A stretch of 64,000 nucleotides of DNA. Origin: an uncultured Winogradskyella sp. (lineage in GTDB: Bacteria; Bacteroidota; Bacteroidia; Flavobacteriales; Flavobacteriaceae). Position numbers and translations under genes: made by a program. The stretch spans positions 95,622 to 159,621 of the forward strand of contig NZ_CALGNH010000025.1 in assembly GCF_937958655.1 (NCBI RefSeq), in the 5' to 3' direction. The notes below the pieces were generated by a model. That model saw only the letters and a program-made list of their open reading frames with translations. It was not told where the DNA came from and did not search any database. Shown piece by piece: positions 34,111 through 43,759 of the stretch (position 1 is the first letter of the stretch; the number at the start of each line of letters is the position of its first letter).

Positions 34111-35874
34111 ATGGAATCATCGTTTTTAAACCATATAAACCTCCCCAAAGATCTTCGTGAACTTAAACCAGAGGATTTGCCTCATTTGGCTAAAGAACTA
34201 CGTAGATTTATCATCAATATTGTAGCGACTAAAGAAGGTCACTTAGGTGCAAGTTTAGGTGTTGTAGAATTAACAATTGCATTGCATTATGTATTTAATA
34301 CACCAAAAGATTTATTAATATGGGATGTTGGGCACCAGGCTTATGTCCATAAAATACTAACTGGCCGCAAAGCAATATTTGATACCAACAGGCAACTTGG
34401 AGGTATTAGTGGTTTTCCTAATAGAAATGAAAGCATCTATGACGCTTTTGGTGTTGGGCATTCGTCCACTTCAATTTCTGCTATATTAGGTATGGCTATA
34501 GCATCACAACTTAAAGGAGAAGACAAACAACATATTGCTGTAATTGGAGATGCTTCTATTGCAAGCGGAATGGCTTTTGAAGGCCTTAATCATGCAGGCG
34601 TTACCGATGCTAATGTATTGGTCATTTTAAATGATAACTCTATAGGTATTGACCCAAGCGTTGGTGCACTAAAACAATATTTAACCAATGTAAAAAAAGG
34701 TACGGAAAAGCAAGATAATATTTTTGAAGCCTTAAATTTTGATTACTCTGGCCCTATTGATGGCCATAATTTACCACTATTACTTTTAGAATTACAGCGC
34801 CTAAAACACGTAAAAGGTCCTAAATTTTTGCATGTGATAACAACAAAGGGTAAAGGTTTAAAACAAGCCGAAGAAAATCAGGTAACATACCATGCACCTG
34901 GAAGGTTTAATGCAAACACTGGAGAACTTCTTGCTAAGTCTAGCTCTAGTCATCCACCAAAATATCAAGACGTATTTGGCGAGACCATTGTTGAGCTTGC
35001 CTTAAAAAATAAAAATATTATTGGTATAACACCAGCGATGCCTACAGGCAGTTCTTTAAAATATATGATGGATAAAATTCCTGACCGTGCATTTGACGTT
35101 GGCATTGCAGAGCAACATGCTGTGACTTTAGCTGCTGGCATGTCCACTCAGAGTTTAATTCCGTTTTGCAACGTTTATTCTACATTTTTACAGCGTGCTT
35201 ACGACCAAGTTATACATGATGTTGCTTTACAAAATTTACCTGTTATTTTTTGTCTTGATCGTGCTGGTTTAGTTGGCGAAGATGGAGCTACACATCATGG
35301 TGTTTTTGATTTGGCTTATCTTAACTGTATTCCCAATCTTGTAATTTTTGCACCAAAAGATGCCATTGCACTTCGTAATATAATGTATACGGCCCAGCTT
35401 GGTATAAATTTCCCGTTAGTGATACGTTACCCTAGAGGTAGAGGTCATATTTTAGACTGGAAAAGACCATTTAAGCCTATAGAAATTGGCAAAGGCATTT
35501 GCTTAAAGAAAGGAAAAAAATTAGCTATACTCTCTATTGGCACTATGGCTAAGACTATTGAATATGCTACCTTAGACTTAGAAGTTTCTCATTACGATAT
35601 GCAATTTGTAAAACCGTTAGATAAACAATTATTACATAAGGTTTTTAATAAGCATACTATTATAGTTACCATAGAAGATGGAACTACCATTGGTGGTTTT
35701 GGTAGTTCTATTTTAAATTTTGCAAATACACATAACTATAAACAGCCAATTACTGTACTTGGCATTAGGGATAAGTTTATTAGCCATGGTAAGGTGTCCG
35801 AGTTACAGCAGTTAGAACATTTAGATGTATATTCCGTAAGAGAAAAAATTAAAAGTCTACTCTCGGTACCCTAG
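34111..35874 (+). CDS. dxs: 1-deoxy-D-xylulose-5-phosphate synthase
   Basis: The 587-residue thiamine-diphosphate enzyme condenses pyruvate and glyceraldehyde 3-phosphate, the first step of the MEP isoprenoid pathway. The N-terminal WDVGHQAYVHKILTGR (about 72-87) and the ThDP/Mg motif GDASIASGMAFEGLNHAG (about 146-163, followed by NDNSIGI) are visible. The catalytic Glu segment is DVGIAEQHAVTLAAGM (about 330-345). It is about 30 residues shorter than the E. coli enzyme, normal for flavobacteria. It supplies the prenyl precursors used by the synthetase at 20519. Confidence 0.94.
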   Translation: MESSFLNHINLPKDLRELKPEDLPHLAKELRRFIINIVATKEGHLGASLGVVELTIALHYVFNTPKDLLIWDVGHQAYVHKILTGRKAIFDTNRQLGGISGFPNRNESIYDAFGVGHSSTSISAILGMAIASQLKGEDKQHIAVIGDASIASGMAFEGLNHAGVTDANVLVILNDNSIGIDPSVGALKQYLTNVKKGTEKQDNIFEALNFDYSGPIDGHNLPLLLLELQRLKHVKGPKFLHVITTKGKGLKQAEENQVTYHAPGRFNANTGELLAKSSSSHPPKYQDVFGETIVELALKNKNIIGITPAMPTGSSLKYMMDKIPDRAFDVGIAEQHAVTLAAGMSTQSLIPFCNVYSTFLQRAYDQVIHDVALQNLPVIFCLDRAGLVGEDGATHHGVFDLAYLNCIPNLVIFAPKDAIALRNIMYTAQLGINFPLVIRYPRGRGHILDWKRPFKPIEIGKGICLKKGKKLAILSIGTMAKTIEYATLDLEVSHYDMQFVKPLDKQLLHKVFNKHTIIVTIEDGTTIGGFGSSILNFANTHNYKQPITVLGIRDKFISHGKVSELQQLEHLDVYSVREKIKSLLSVP

Positions 35875-36033
35875 TGTTGCAAGTTCTTTAGATGTTTCAT
35901 CATCTTTAGTTTGTATACTTTCCGTTTTATTTATTATGTGTTCTTGTGGTGTGTTTGTAATATCGTCTAACATTAAAAGGCATGCCATTACAACAACGAA
36001 AATGACCAAGCCGCCTAGAATATTGTTTCTCAT
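35857..36033 (-). CDS. Small single-pass membrane protein
   Basis: The start is set at ATG 36033 (MRNNILGGLVIFVVVMACLLMLDD), giving 58 residues; the frame from 36096 adds a less plausible extension. One transmembrane helix (about 5-24) and a polar tail with DDETSKELATLGY. It overlaps the 3' end of dxs by 18 bp on the other strand. I recognise no family. Confidence 0.6.
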   Translation of the reverse strand: MRNNILGGLVIFVVVMACLLMLDDITNTPQEHIINKTESIQTKDDETSKELATLGYRE

Positions 36034-36119
36034 AAGTAGGTGTTTATTAAAAGTATTAAGGACGAACAATAAACCAATTACATCGTTAAAAAACAAATTT
36101 ATTCGACGAAATGCATGTT

Positions 36120-37460
36120 TTATAACATTACTCCTTTGAGTTTTTTATACAATAACATGGCGTTGGTGTCCGATAATTTAGAGAGGTATAAACAAATACT
36201 TATCAAATTTTGATACAGTGATGTATGTGTTAGTTTAACCGTTTCGGGCAGGAGGTTGAGCAATAAATTATCGTAGCTAGTAAGATTTTCATCAAAATAG
36301 TTTTGAGCCAATGTTCCGTAAGCATTTAGTAATTGATTTAAAATCTCATAACCCGCAATTTCTTTATTTAAAACCTCTTCTGAATTATAGATATTCTTTA
36401 CACTGAGATTAATAATATCCTTAATCTGTGCTTTGTATTGACTAACATCTAAAAGTGCTGTTTCAAATTTACCTTCTAAAATAGCTTCCTCGTGCTCCAT
36501 AAAAATGTCTACAGATTCGTCAATTAAAGTACTTATTGCTAACGCACGCAAATAACTTACGCGGTCTGCCGTTGTTTTAAGCGCATTATAATTTTCAGTT
36601 TTAATCTTTGGTCTTACCAAATTGGTAAGGTATTCTAGTGCATATTCTTCTTGTATTAAGCCTAAATTAATACCATCTTCAAAATCTATGATTGTGTAAC
36701 AAATATCATCTGCGGCTTCAACTAAAAAAGCCAAAGGATGCCTGTTATAACTCAAATAATTAGTACTCCGTTTTATTAAACCTAATTCAGTCACCACGTC
36801 TAAGAACATATCTTTTTCGCTCTGAAAAAACCCATATTTTTTATCTACAATATGAGACGATGGTTTTTTAGGTAGAGACGCTTTAGGATATTTTATAAAT
36901 GCACCAAGTGTTGCGTAGCTTAAGCGTAAGCCACCCAATCTACCTTCTCTACTTTCTGTTAAAATTTTAAAGCCGTTAGCATTGCCTTCAAAATCACATA
37001 AATCTTGGTATTCTGCATCGGTCATTAAGTCTTTAAAAACTTTTCCTTTACCGGCTTTAAAATAAGCGCCTATAGCTTTTTCACCAGAATGTCCAAAGGG
37101 TGGATTACCGATATCATGCGCTAAAGCTGCCGCAGCTACTATGGCCCCAAAATCATTCATTTGATAACCTAGTACGCTTCTTAAATGCGGATATTTAGCC
37201 AATAATAAATTTCCAACTTTTCTACCAAGTGACCTACCTACAACACTCACTTCTAAACTATGTGTTAACCGCGTATGTACAAAATCTGTCTTAGACAGCG
37301 GTACCACCTGTGTTTTATCTTGAAGACTTCGAAACTCCGAAGAAAATATAATACGATCGTAATCAACTTCAAAACCTAAACGGGTTTCATCTTGTTCTTT
37401 TCGCAGTCTTTTATTAGTGTCGCCAAAACGTTTTAAGGATAGTAACTGTTCCCAATTCAT
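36120..37460 (-). CDS. dgt: Deoxyguanosinetriphosphate triphosphohydrolase-like protein
   Basis: The 446-residue HD-domain protein has the metal-binding His in RLTHSLEVSVVGRSLG (about 63-78), the HD pair in AHDIGNPPFGHSGEKAI (about 113-129), and the C-terminal EAADDICYTIIDFEDG (about 235-250). It hydrolyses dGTP (or dNTPs) to the nucleoside and triphosphate, and so acts on the dNTP pool that the ribonucleotide reductase at 47936-51028 supplies. It is shorter than E. coli Dgt and matches the type 2 subfamily. Confidence 0.9.
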   Translation of the reverse strand: MNWEQLLSLKRFGDTNKRLRKEQDETRLGFEVDYDRIIFSSEFRSLQDKTQVVPLSKTDFVHTRLTHSLEVSVVGRSLGRKVGNLLLAKYPHLRSVLGYQMNDFGAIVAAAALAHDIGNPPFGHSGEKAIGAYFKAGKGKVFKDLMTDAEYQDLCDFEGNANGFKILTESREGRLGGLRLSYATLGAFIKYPKASLPKKPSSHIVDKKYGFFQSEKDMFLDVVTELGLIKRSTNYLSYNRHPLAFLVEAADDICYTIIDFEDGINLGLIQEEYALEYLTNLVRPKIKTENYNALKTTADRVSYLRALAISTLIDESVDIFMEHEEAILEGKFETALLDVSQYKAQIKDIINLSVKNIYNSEEVLNKEIAGYEILNQLLNAYGTLAQNYFDENLTSYDNLLLNLLPETVKLTHTSLYQNLISICLYLSKLSDTNAMLLYKKLKGVML

Positions 37461-37585
37461 AACATTTTATTTAGAGTGTGCAAGATATAAATTGGTATAG
37501 AATAAACTTTAAAATTATCTACAGATTCTAGCAACTTTCAATGTTAACAAATTGTTTCCATTTGTAAAAAGTTATTAATATTAAT

Positions 37586-37640
37586 CTAACACTAAGCTAA
37601 CCTTATGATTACAAATCTTTAATTTTTGATTAACCTTAAA
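37586..37640 (+). promoter_or_regulatory. 11-bp phased TAAC repeats upstream of the TonB receptor (Pho-box-like)
   Basis: CTAACACTAAG (37586), CTAACCTTATG (37597) and TTAACCTTAAA (37630) lie at exact multiples of 11 bp. A -7-like TTTCTTTGC follows at 37656. PhoB boxes of other bacteria are 11-bp spaced direct repeats that replace the -35 element. The rest of the 37461-37687 gap is AT-rich, with no other feature seen. Confidence 0.4.
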
Positions 37641-37687
37641 AAGCGAATACAGCCGTTTCTTTGCATCAGCAATTTTTTATATAAACG

Positions 37688-40516
37688 ATGAAAAGATTCA
37701 ACCTTTTAGTTACCCTTATTTTCGCTCTATTTTCTTATGCACAAGAAACTGGGTCTATTACCGGAAAACTTACCGATAAAGACTTTAATGACGACCCATT
37801 ACCTTTTGCTAATGTTGTTATAAAAGGCACATCTACGGGTACAACCTCTGATATTGATGGCTTGTATATTTTTGATGAATTAGAACCAGGCGCTTACACA
37901 CTTGTATTTAGTTTTGTTGGTTATGAGACACAAGAAATTGTTACTCAAGTAACAGCAGGTCAAAAAACAACACTTAATGTCTCTATGGGAGCTTCAGCAG
38001 CTGTCTTAGATGAAGTTGTATTAACACCTGTTACCGCTAGAAAAGAAAGTGAAAGCGCTCTTTTATTAGATCAAAAGAAAGCGGTTACCATTAAACAAAG
38101 TATAGGTGCTGTTGAGCTCTCTCGCAAAGGAGTTAGCGATGCTGCTGGTGCTGTAACTAAAATATCAGGTATTTCAAAACAAGAAGGTGGAGGCAATGTC
38201 TATGTAAGAGGTTTAGGAGATCGTTACTTAAACACTACTTATAATGGTTTAACATTACCTGCTAACAATATTGAAAAGAAAAATATGGATCTTAATCTTT
38301 TTTCTTCAGATGTTATACAAAATGTTGGTGTCAGTAAAACCTATGCTGCTAATTTTTATGGTGACTTTGCTGCTGGTAATGTAGATGTTGTTGCCAAAGA
38401 ATATACAGGTGACTTCTTTTTAGATGTTAATTTAGGCTCTAACTTTAACTCTAATGCCATAGGAGAAAACTTTGTTAAAAGTGAAGGTACAGGCTATTTT
38501 GGTTTTTACAACAGGTACAGAAACAACCCTTACGCTGTAGTATTATCGCATGGTGTGGACCCACAAGGTATAGACGGAACGGTAGGTTTAGAAGGTAGTT
38601 TTTCTGGTGGAAAATCTTGGAATATTGGTGAAGAATCTCGCTTAAGTCTTTTTACAACAGCTTCTTTTGGTAGTAGTTTTGAATACCGAAGAGGCCAAGC
38701 AGCCAATGTTACAGCAGCGGCAAATACCATATTTCAGGATTCAGAGGAATTTGAGTTTTCGCGTACCACTACAGCTATGGCTAACATAGTTTACAGAATA
38801 AACAATGACCATAAAATAAAATACAATTCGTTATTTATTAATGCTGCTACGGACGAAGTTGGTCGTTTTGGTATTGATGGTCGTGGTTATAATCGTAACA
38901 CTATAGCAGATAACGATGATTTTGGTTTTTTTACGCAAAACGTACAGTTTGAGCAAGATATGATCTTTGTGAATCAAATCTTAGGAACAAGTAATTTTAG
39001 TGAAAAATTAAAATTAGACTACGGTGTTGGGTACAATGCTGTTTTAGCGCGCCAACCAGACCGTAAGCGTATTGCTTTAGAGCGTTTTGAAAACACACTA
39101 GATAACGACCCTAATACCAATGCAATCTTTTTTAGAAATGTTGAATTTGATAACCAACGCTATTTCCAAAATATCGAAGATAACGAGATTAATGCGCGTT
39201 TAAATTTAATTTATGAAACCTCTGAAGATTTAATATTTAATTTTGGATATAATGGTCGTTCTAAAGAACGTACTTTTAACAATCAACGCTATGGTTATGA
39301 CATTATTAATCCATTTACAGAGATTGCAGATGTCAATAATTTTGATGCCTTTTTTACACGCGAAAATTTAGGAGTACTTTATAATACCAGTGTTTTCCGT
39401 CCGCTAGATCCTGCAAACGGGTTAGGCAGAGAAAACTTACCAGGCCAATTAGAAAATACGTACCAAGGTAACCTTAGTGTGCATGCGTTATATACTGATG
39501 CTATTTATAAAGCTGGCGAAAAATGGACCTTCGTCCCTGGCGTAAGAGTTGAGCGTTTTAATCAAGAAATTAGTTATAACGTAATTAATCTATCGTTTAA
39601 TAATCCTGGCAGTAATGAAGCTAATGAGACATTTTTCCTTCCAAGTTTAAATATAAAATATGCGCTAACCGAAGATCAAAATCTACGTGTTTCGGCCAGT
39701 AGAACGGTATCTAACCCAGAGTTTAAAGAAGTAGCGCCATTTGTTTACGAAAATGTAATTGATCGTATTGGTGGTAATCCAGATTTATTAAATGACCCTG
39801 CGTTTTCTACTATAGTAAACTTAGATTTTAAGTACGAATGGTTTATAAATAGTGGTGAAATTTTATCATTAGGAGTCTTTAATAAAACCATTAATGACCC
39901 TGTTAACTTAGTATCTGCTAACGATGCTACAGGTACACAACGTTTCTTTAGAACAGGAGATAGGGCTGATGTATTTGGAGTAGAAGTTGAAGCTAGAAAA
40001 AAACTTATTAAAGATGAAGATGACAAAAGCATTTTAGCTGCTGGGATGAATATTACCTACACCACAACCAAGCAAGATTTAAAAACGGTTACAGGTACTT
40101 TTGGCACCAACTTTAATAGAGATTCTGACGAATTACAAGGAGCATCGCCATGGTTAATTAACGCAGATGTAAGCTATAGCCCAACATTTGGCGAGTACAA
40201 ACCCGTAGCTAACTTGGTGTTTTCTTATTTCTCGGACCGTATTGATGCCTTAGGAGCAGGGCAACTTGGAAATATTATTGAAAAAGGTGTGCCTACTTTA
40301 GACTTTGTCTGGAAGAATACCATCAACAAAAATTTTGAAATTAATGCTAGTGTAAAGAACATTCTTAACCCAACCATTGAGCGTGTTCGTGAGAATGTAT
40401 CTTTTGATCCTGTTTTAGCTAGTGATCTGGGTGTAAATCCTAATTTATCTGAATTTGCACTATCGAGTTATAAAAGAGGCGTTAATGCTAGCCTACAATT
40501 TAAATATAAATTTTAA
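37688..40516 (+). CDS. TonB-dependent receptor with carboxypeptidase-regulatory-like domain
   Basis: The 942-residue protein has a signal peptide (MKRFNLLVTLIFALFSYAQ), a CarboxypepD-regulatory-like domain (about 22-105, GSITGKLTDKDFNDDPLPFA), a plug domain (about 120-250, SRKGVSDAAGAVTKISGIS and VYVRGLGDRYLNTTYNG) and a 22-strand barrel ending in a terminal Phe (LQFKYKF). It imports a ligand across the outer membrane with ExbB/ExbD/TonB energy. The following lipoprotein is 37 bp away in the same direction. Phased TAAC repeats upstream and a PiT transporter nearby suggest phosphate-related cargo; this is inference. Confidence 0.9.
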   Translation: MKRFNLLVTLIFALFSYAQETGSITGKLTDKDFNDDPLPFANVVIKGTSTGTTSDIDGLYIFDELEPGAYTLVFSFVGYETQEIVTQVTAGQKTTLNVSMGASAAVLDEVVLTPVTARKESESALLLDQKKAVTIKQSIGAVELSRKGVSDAAGAVTKISGISKQEGGGNVYVRGLGDRYLNTTYNGLTLPANNIEKKNMDLNLFSSDVIQNVGVSKTYAANFYGDFAAGNVDVVAKEYTGDFFLDVNLGSNFNSNAIGENFVKSEGTGYFGFYNRYRNNPYAVVLSHGVDPQGIDGTVGLEGSFSGGKSWNIGEESRLSLFTTASFGSSFEYRRGQAANVTAAANTIFQDSEEFEFSRTTTAMANIVYRINNDHKIKYNSLFINAATDEVGRFGIDGRGYNRNTIADNDDFGFFTQNVQFEQDMIFVNQILGTSNFSEKLKLDYGVGYNAVLARQPDRKRIALERFENTLDNDPNTNAIFFRNVEFDNQRYFQNIEDNEINARLNLIYETSEDLIFNFGYNGRSKERTFNNQRYGYDIINPFTEIADVNNFDAFFTRENLGVLYNTSVFRPLDPANGLGRENLPGQLENTYQGNLSVHALYTDAIYKAGEKWTFVPGVRVERFNQEISYNVINLSFNNPGSNEANETFFLPSLNIKYALTEDQNLRVSASRTVSNPEFKEVAPFVYENVIDRIGGNPDLLNDPAFSTIVNLDFKYEWFINSGEILSLGVFNKTINDPVNLVSANDATGTQRFFRTGDRADVFGVEVEARKKLIKDEDDKSILAAGMNITYTTTKQDLKTVTGTFGTNFNRDSDELQGASPWLINADVSYSPTFGEYKPVANLVFSYFSDRIDALGAGQLGNIIEKGVPTLDFVWKNTINKNFEINASVKNILNPTIERVRENVSFDPVLASDLGVNPNLSEFALSSYKRGVNASLQFKYKF

Positions 40517-40553
40517 CCAAAAAAACCTTTTTAAAATTAATTTTTAAACAAAC

Positions 40554-41723
40554 ATGAAAACAAACAAATTACTTTTAGGATTCTTAACAGTGGTTTCTAT
40601 ATTAGCCACAAGTTGTGCTGCTGATGACACGGCAGATATTACTATTAACCAGGGTGACAACGGAGCTGGCACAGTTGACCCTTCTGACTTGGAAATAGGT
40701 GGGACGCTTACTTCTAACCTTACGCTTGTTACTGGTACAGAATATATTTTATCAAGTGCACTTATAGTGCCAACAGGTTTAGTTTTAACTATTGAGCCGG
40801 GAGTTGTAGTAAAAGCAACTACGGGTTCTGATGTTTATGTTGCTATAAAACAAGGCGGTATGATTATGGCAGAAGGTACATCGTCTAACCCTATTGTCTT
40901 TACGTCTAATTCTGCTACACCAAACCCTGGTGATTGGGGAGGACTTATCGTTTTAGGACGTGCTCCAATAAACTCTGTAGTTGGTGGTGATGCTACTTCT
41001 ACATCTGAAATAGGTGGTTTACCTTATGGCGGTAGCGATGTTAACGACAATTCAGGAATCATCAGATATCTACGTATAGAATATTCTGGTGGTGCTGCTG
41101 ATGCTGCTTCAGAAAATAACGGATTCTCTTTTTACGGTGTAGGTAATGGGACCACCATAGATTTTATTCAGGCGTTTGAAGGTGCTGACGATGGTGTAGA
41201 ATTTTTTGGAGGTACGGTAAACGCATCTCACATCTCTGTTGTTGGTGCTCAAGATGACTCTGTTGATTGGACCGAAGGTTTCACAGGTACACTTACAGAT
41301 GTTTACATAGAACACAGACAATCTCATGATAAAGGTATTGAAGGTGACGGATTTAATACAGATATCGGTAATAACTCTAGTCCTATATTTTGGAGTGCAC
41401 CTACAATAAACAATCTTACCATTAATGGTTTAGGATCAAGCAACGGTAATGAGGCTATTAGATTAAGAGCAGGTACAAGAGCTATTTTTAATAACGTTTT
41501 TATTGAAGGTTTTGAAGAGGCTTATGATTTGGATGATAGTGAAACAGGCAATGGTGTACTAGCTGGTGACACAAACGTAACAGACATCTCTTTTGATGAT
41601 ATCGTTTTAAGCTTAAAAAATGATACTGACGCGCAGTTTAATGAAGACACGTTCTTCTCTGGTATTGGTAATGGTACTGGCGCAGAATACAATACTTGGA
41701 ACGCTGGTTGGACAAGAAACTAA
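40554..41723 (+). CDS. Surface lipoprotein with beta-helix-like repeats, partner of the TonB receptor
   Basis: The 389-residue protein has a lipobox (LATSC, acylated Cys21) and a mature domain of short Gly/Asn/Thr-rich strands (SSALIVPTGLVLTIEPGVVV, GDWGGLIVLGRAPINS, GIRYLRIEYSGG), compatible with a right-handed beta-helix. No catalytic motif is recognised. By position it is a SusD-like functional partner, binding cargo at the cell surface, but it has no SusD fold signature. Its base composition is somewhat richer in G+C than the nearby small genes. A bidirectional terminator follows. Confidence 0.75.
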   Translation: MKTNKLLLGFLTVVSILATSCAADDTADITINQGDNGAGTVDPSDLEIGGTLTSNLTLVTGTEYILSSALIVPTGLVLTIEPGVVVKATTGSDVYVAIKQGGMIMAEGTSSNPIVFTSNSATPNPGDWGGLIVLGRAPINSVVGGDATSTSEIGGLPYGGSDVNDNSGIIRYLRIEYSGGAADAASENNGFSFYGVGNGTTIDFIQAFEGADDGVEFFGGTVNASHISVVGAQDDSVDWTEGFTGTLTDVYIEHRQSHDKGIEGDGFNTDIGNNSSPIFWSAPTINNLTINGLGSSNGNEAIRLRAGTRAIFNNVFIEGFEEAYDLDDSETGNGVLAGDTNVTDISFDDIVLSLKNDTDAQFNEDTFFSGIGNGTGAEYNTWNAGWTRN

Positions 41724-41756
41724 TGAATTCTATATAAACTAGAAAACATAGAATAT

Positions 41757-41791
41757 AAAAAAAGCATCTTCGTCATTGAAGATGCTTTTTT
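41757..41791. terminator. Bidirectional terminator after the lipoprotein
   Basis: GCATCTTC/GAAGATGC with a 6-base loop, flanked by A7 and T6, serving the lipoprotein gene and the convergent MORN-like gene. Confidence 0.88.
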
Positions 41792-41812
41792 CTATTTAAT
41801 ACTGTTTTATTT

Positions 41813-42172
41813 TTATTTGTTAGAGGCCACCTTAGCGTCAGAACTTGTCCATTGGTTAACACTTGTAATAGCATTATTAGAATAATCCACCTCTTTTAAA
41901 GTATTACCACTCCAATAAAACCATTTACCTACTTTCTTCCCTTCATCATACTTAGCCGATACTAATTTATTACCTTCTTCACAAAAACTTAACCACTCAC
42001 CATGCAACTTACCGTCAACAGTGTAATAACCAGTTTGGCTAACTTCACCATTATCATAATAATAAGTAACTTCAATTAGGTTTTTATCTTTATTTAATTT
42101 TAATTCTCTTTCCTTTTGAGCATAGGTAAGACTTACTGTCAATACTAATAAGATGGTAACTAACTTTTTCAT
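41813..42172 (-). CDS. Secreted MORN/YwqK-like repeat protein
   Basis: The 119-residue protein has a signal peptide (LVTILLVLTVSLTYAQ) and three repeats of the type YYxxGxxxxGxYxxGKxxGxW (NGEVSQTGYYTVDGKLHGEW, EGNKLVSAKYDEGKKVGKWFYW, TLKEVDYSNNAI). This is the MORN/YwqK-like repeat. YwqK is called an antitoxin in Bacillus, but in Bacteroidota such proteins are mostly uncharacterised secreted proteins, and no toxin partner lies here. Confidence 0.75.
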   Translation of the reverse strand: MKKLVTILLVLTVSLTYAQKERELKLNKDKNLIEVTYYYDNGEVSQTGYYTVDGKLHGEWLSFCEEGNKLVSAKYDEGKKVGKWFYWSGNTLKEVDYSNNAITSVNQWTSSDAKVASNK

Positions 42173-42241
42173 ATCTATTTGGGTATTATTAATGATTACG
42201 TAACAAACTTAATACTTTTTTTACATTTAAACAACACTTAC

Positions 42242-42318
42242 GTAACATTAAATTAACATTGAACCTGTAAATATTTGATTTGCAGTATTTTAAATTAATT
42301 CAATTTAGTAACATTGAA
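42242..42318 (+). promoter_or_regulatory. 11-bp phased TAAC repeats upstream of the DUF2490 operon (Pho-box-like)
   Basis: GTAACATTAAA (42242) and TTAACATTGAA (42253) are adjacent 11-bp units; GTAACATTGAA recurs at 42308, exactly 66 bp from the first. TTGATTTG at 42275, a -7-like element, lies 12 bases after the second unit. Repeats match those before the TonB receptor. Confidence 0.4.
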
Positions 42319-42389
42319 ACCTCTTTTTACAATACATTAAACTAAATGATGGGTATATGTCTTATTTTTGCTTTGTACATTTTAAACCT

Positions 42390-42977
42390 ATGAACGTTAG
42401 AATACTTATAACGACTTTAATTTTTATAGTCTGTTCACAATATATTGTTAGTCAAACCAAAAAAGAAAAAGAACAACGGATAAAACGATCTCATTTTCCT
42501 GTTAAAGCTCAAAACATTCTTAATTATTTACCTAAAGACTGTAAGCGTATAAAATATTACAAGGAAACGGATGGAAACAAGCAAAGTTTTGAAACCAAGT
42601 TTAAATATAATAGACAGTGGTTTAGTTTAGAATTTTCACCTAACGGTCGTATTGAAGATCTCGAAGTTATCATTACAATAAAAACCATTAATAGTCCTAC
42701 AAAAATAAAAATAGAGAACTATTTTAATACTAAATACTTAAAATACAAACTCATAAAAGTCCAAAAACAATTTGTTTTTGATCAAAACTCAAACGTAGAG
42801 GGTTTTATAACAAATATCCTAAATCATGACAATGGTACCATTGTAAATTATGAAATTATAGCAGAGGTTAAAACAGAGAAAAGTCGTGAGATGCGAGAAT
42901 TTACGTTTAATCAAAACGGAGCATTTATAAACTTTAGAGTTATTAAACCCACATCATATGAGTATGTCCTTTACTAA
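42390..42977 (+). CDS. Secreted protein of unknown function
   Basis: The start is ATG 42390, which gives a signal peptide (MNVRILITTLIFIVCSQYIVSQ) and 195 residues; ATG 42357 would bury the signal. The mature part is basic and rich in Lys, Ile and Asn, and I recognise no domain. Its last 20 bp overlap the start of the DUF2490 gene, so the pair is translationally coupled. Confidence 0.7.
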   Translation: MNVRILITTLIFIVCSQYIVSQTKKEKEQRIKRSHFPVKAQNILNYLPKDCKRIKYYKETDGNKQSFETKFKYNRQWFSLEFSPNGRIEDLEVIITIKTINSPTKIKIENYFNTKYLKYKLIKVQKQFVFDQNSNVEGFITNILNHDNGTIVNYEIIAEVKTEKSREMREFTFNQNGAFINFRVIKPTSYEYVLY

Positions 42978-43644
42978 GCTCATTATAATCATAGGCTTAA
43001 GCGTGGTAAGCTCATTCCTTTTTGCACAACAGGACTTTGAAGGTTTGGGTGAAACAAGTTTAACTTTAAACCATAAGATAAATAGTAAATATAAAATTAA
43101 CTTCTCGGTAAGATCTCGCTATTTTATGTATCAAGATAGTAATTTCAATTTTGAAAATAGACAATTAGATGTTGTACATTTTTCAACTCTTAACCTAGAT
43201 TACAATCATAGTCTCGGTTTAGGTATTCAGTATAGATTTAGGGAAGTTATAGATGGAGGAACTAACGAATTACGACTAACTCAACAATTTAATTATACAA
43301 AGACTAATGGAGCCATGCGTTTTGGACACCGTTTAAGATTTGAACAACGTATTTTAGAAGATGTTACAATTCTTAGATCGCGATACCGATTTGCCTTAGA
43401 CATTCCTCTTAAAGGAGAAAAACTTAATGGTGGTGAGCTCTACTTAATATGTGCTATGGAAGCATTACTTAGCCATAGCAAAGTAAATCAACCAGAGCTA
43501 GATCACCGTACCACCTCACATCTGGGATGGCTTCTTTCTGAAGCTTTAAAACTACAATTAGGCTTAGAGTATCGATTTGAAGCCATTAACAATAGCACTG
43601 AACAGAAACTTTTTATTCTAAGTGGATTAATTTTAAGAGTATAA
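42958..43644 (+). CDS. DUF2490-like outer membrane protein
   Basis: The 228-residue protein has a signal peptide (LIIIIGLSVVSSFLFAQ) and strands of the DUF2490 type: FSVRSRYFMYQD, LGIGYR-like LGLGIQYRFREV, RLRFEQRI, FALDIPLKG and GLEYRF. These are small outer-membrane barrels of unknown role. It overlaps the preceding gene and lies 115 bp before the PiT transporter in the same direction; this adjacency is what suggests a link to phosphate uptake. Confidence 0.75.
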   Translation: MSMSFTKLIIIIGLSVVSSFLFAQQDFEGLGETSLTLNHKINSKYKINFSVRSRYFMYQDSNFNFENRQLDVVHFSTLNLDYNHSLGLGIQYRFREVIDGGTNELRLTQQFNYTKTNGAMRFGHRLRFEQRILEDVTILRSRYRFALDIPLKGEKLNGGELYLICAMEALLSHSKVNQPELDHRTTSHLGWLLSEALKLQLGLEYRFEAINNSTEQKLFILSGLILRV

Positions 43645-43689
43645 TTAAGCTTTATAGTTAGATTATAAGCGGTTTGAGCAAAAAATAAA

Positions 43690-43733
43690 TAACCTCTAAA
43701 TAACGTCAGATTAAAAATAATTAAATTAATTTG
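43690..43733 (+). promoter_or_regulatory. 11-bp phased TAAC pair and -7 box upstream of the PiT gene
   Basis: TAAC at 43690 and TAAC at 43701 are 11 bases apart. TTAATTTG at 43726-43733 is a near -7 box (TAnnTTTG with one change) 21 bases after the second repeat. It is the third promoter in this 6-kb region with this spacing. Confidence 0.4.
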
Positions 43734-43759
43734 CATTCAATTATTAGCTACCCACGTAC

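Noticed and set aside
41813-42172. Toxin-antitoxin system suggested by the YwqK-type name
   Set aside because: There is no toxin gene next to it and it has a secretion signal, unlike an antitoxin.
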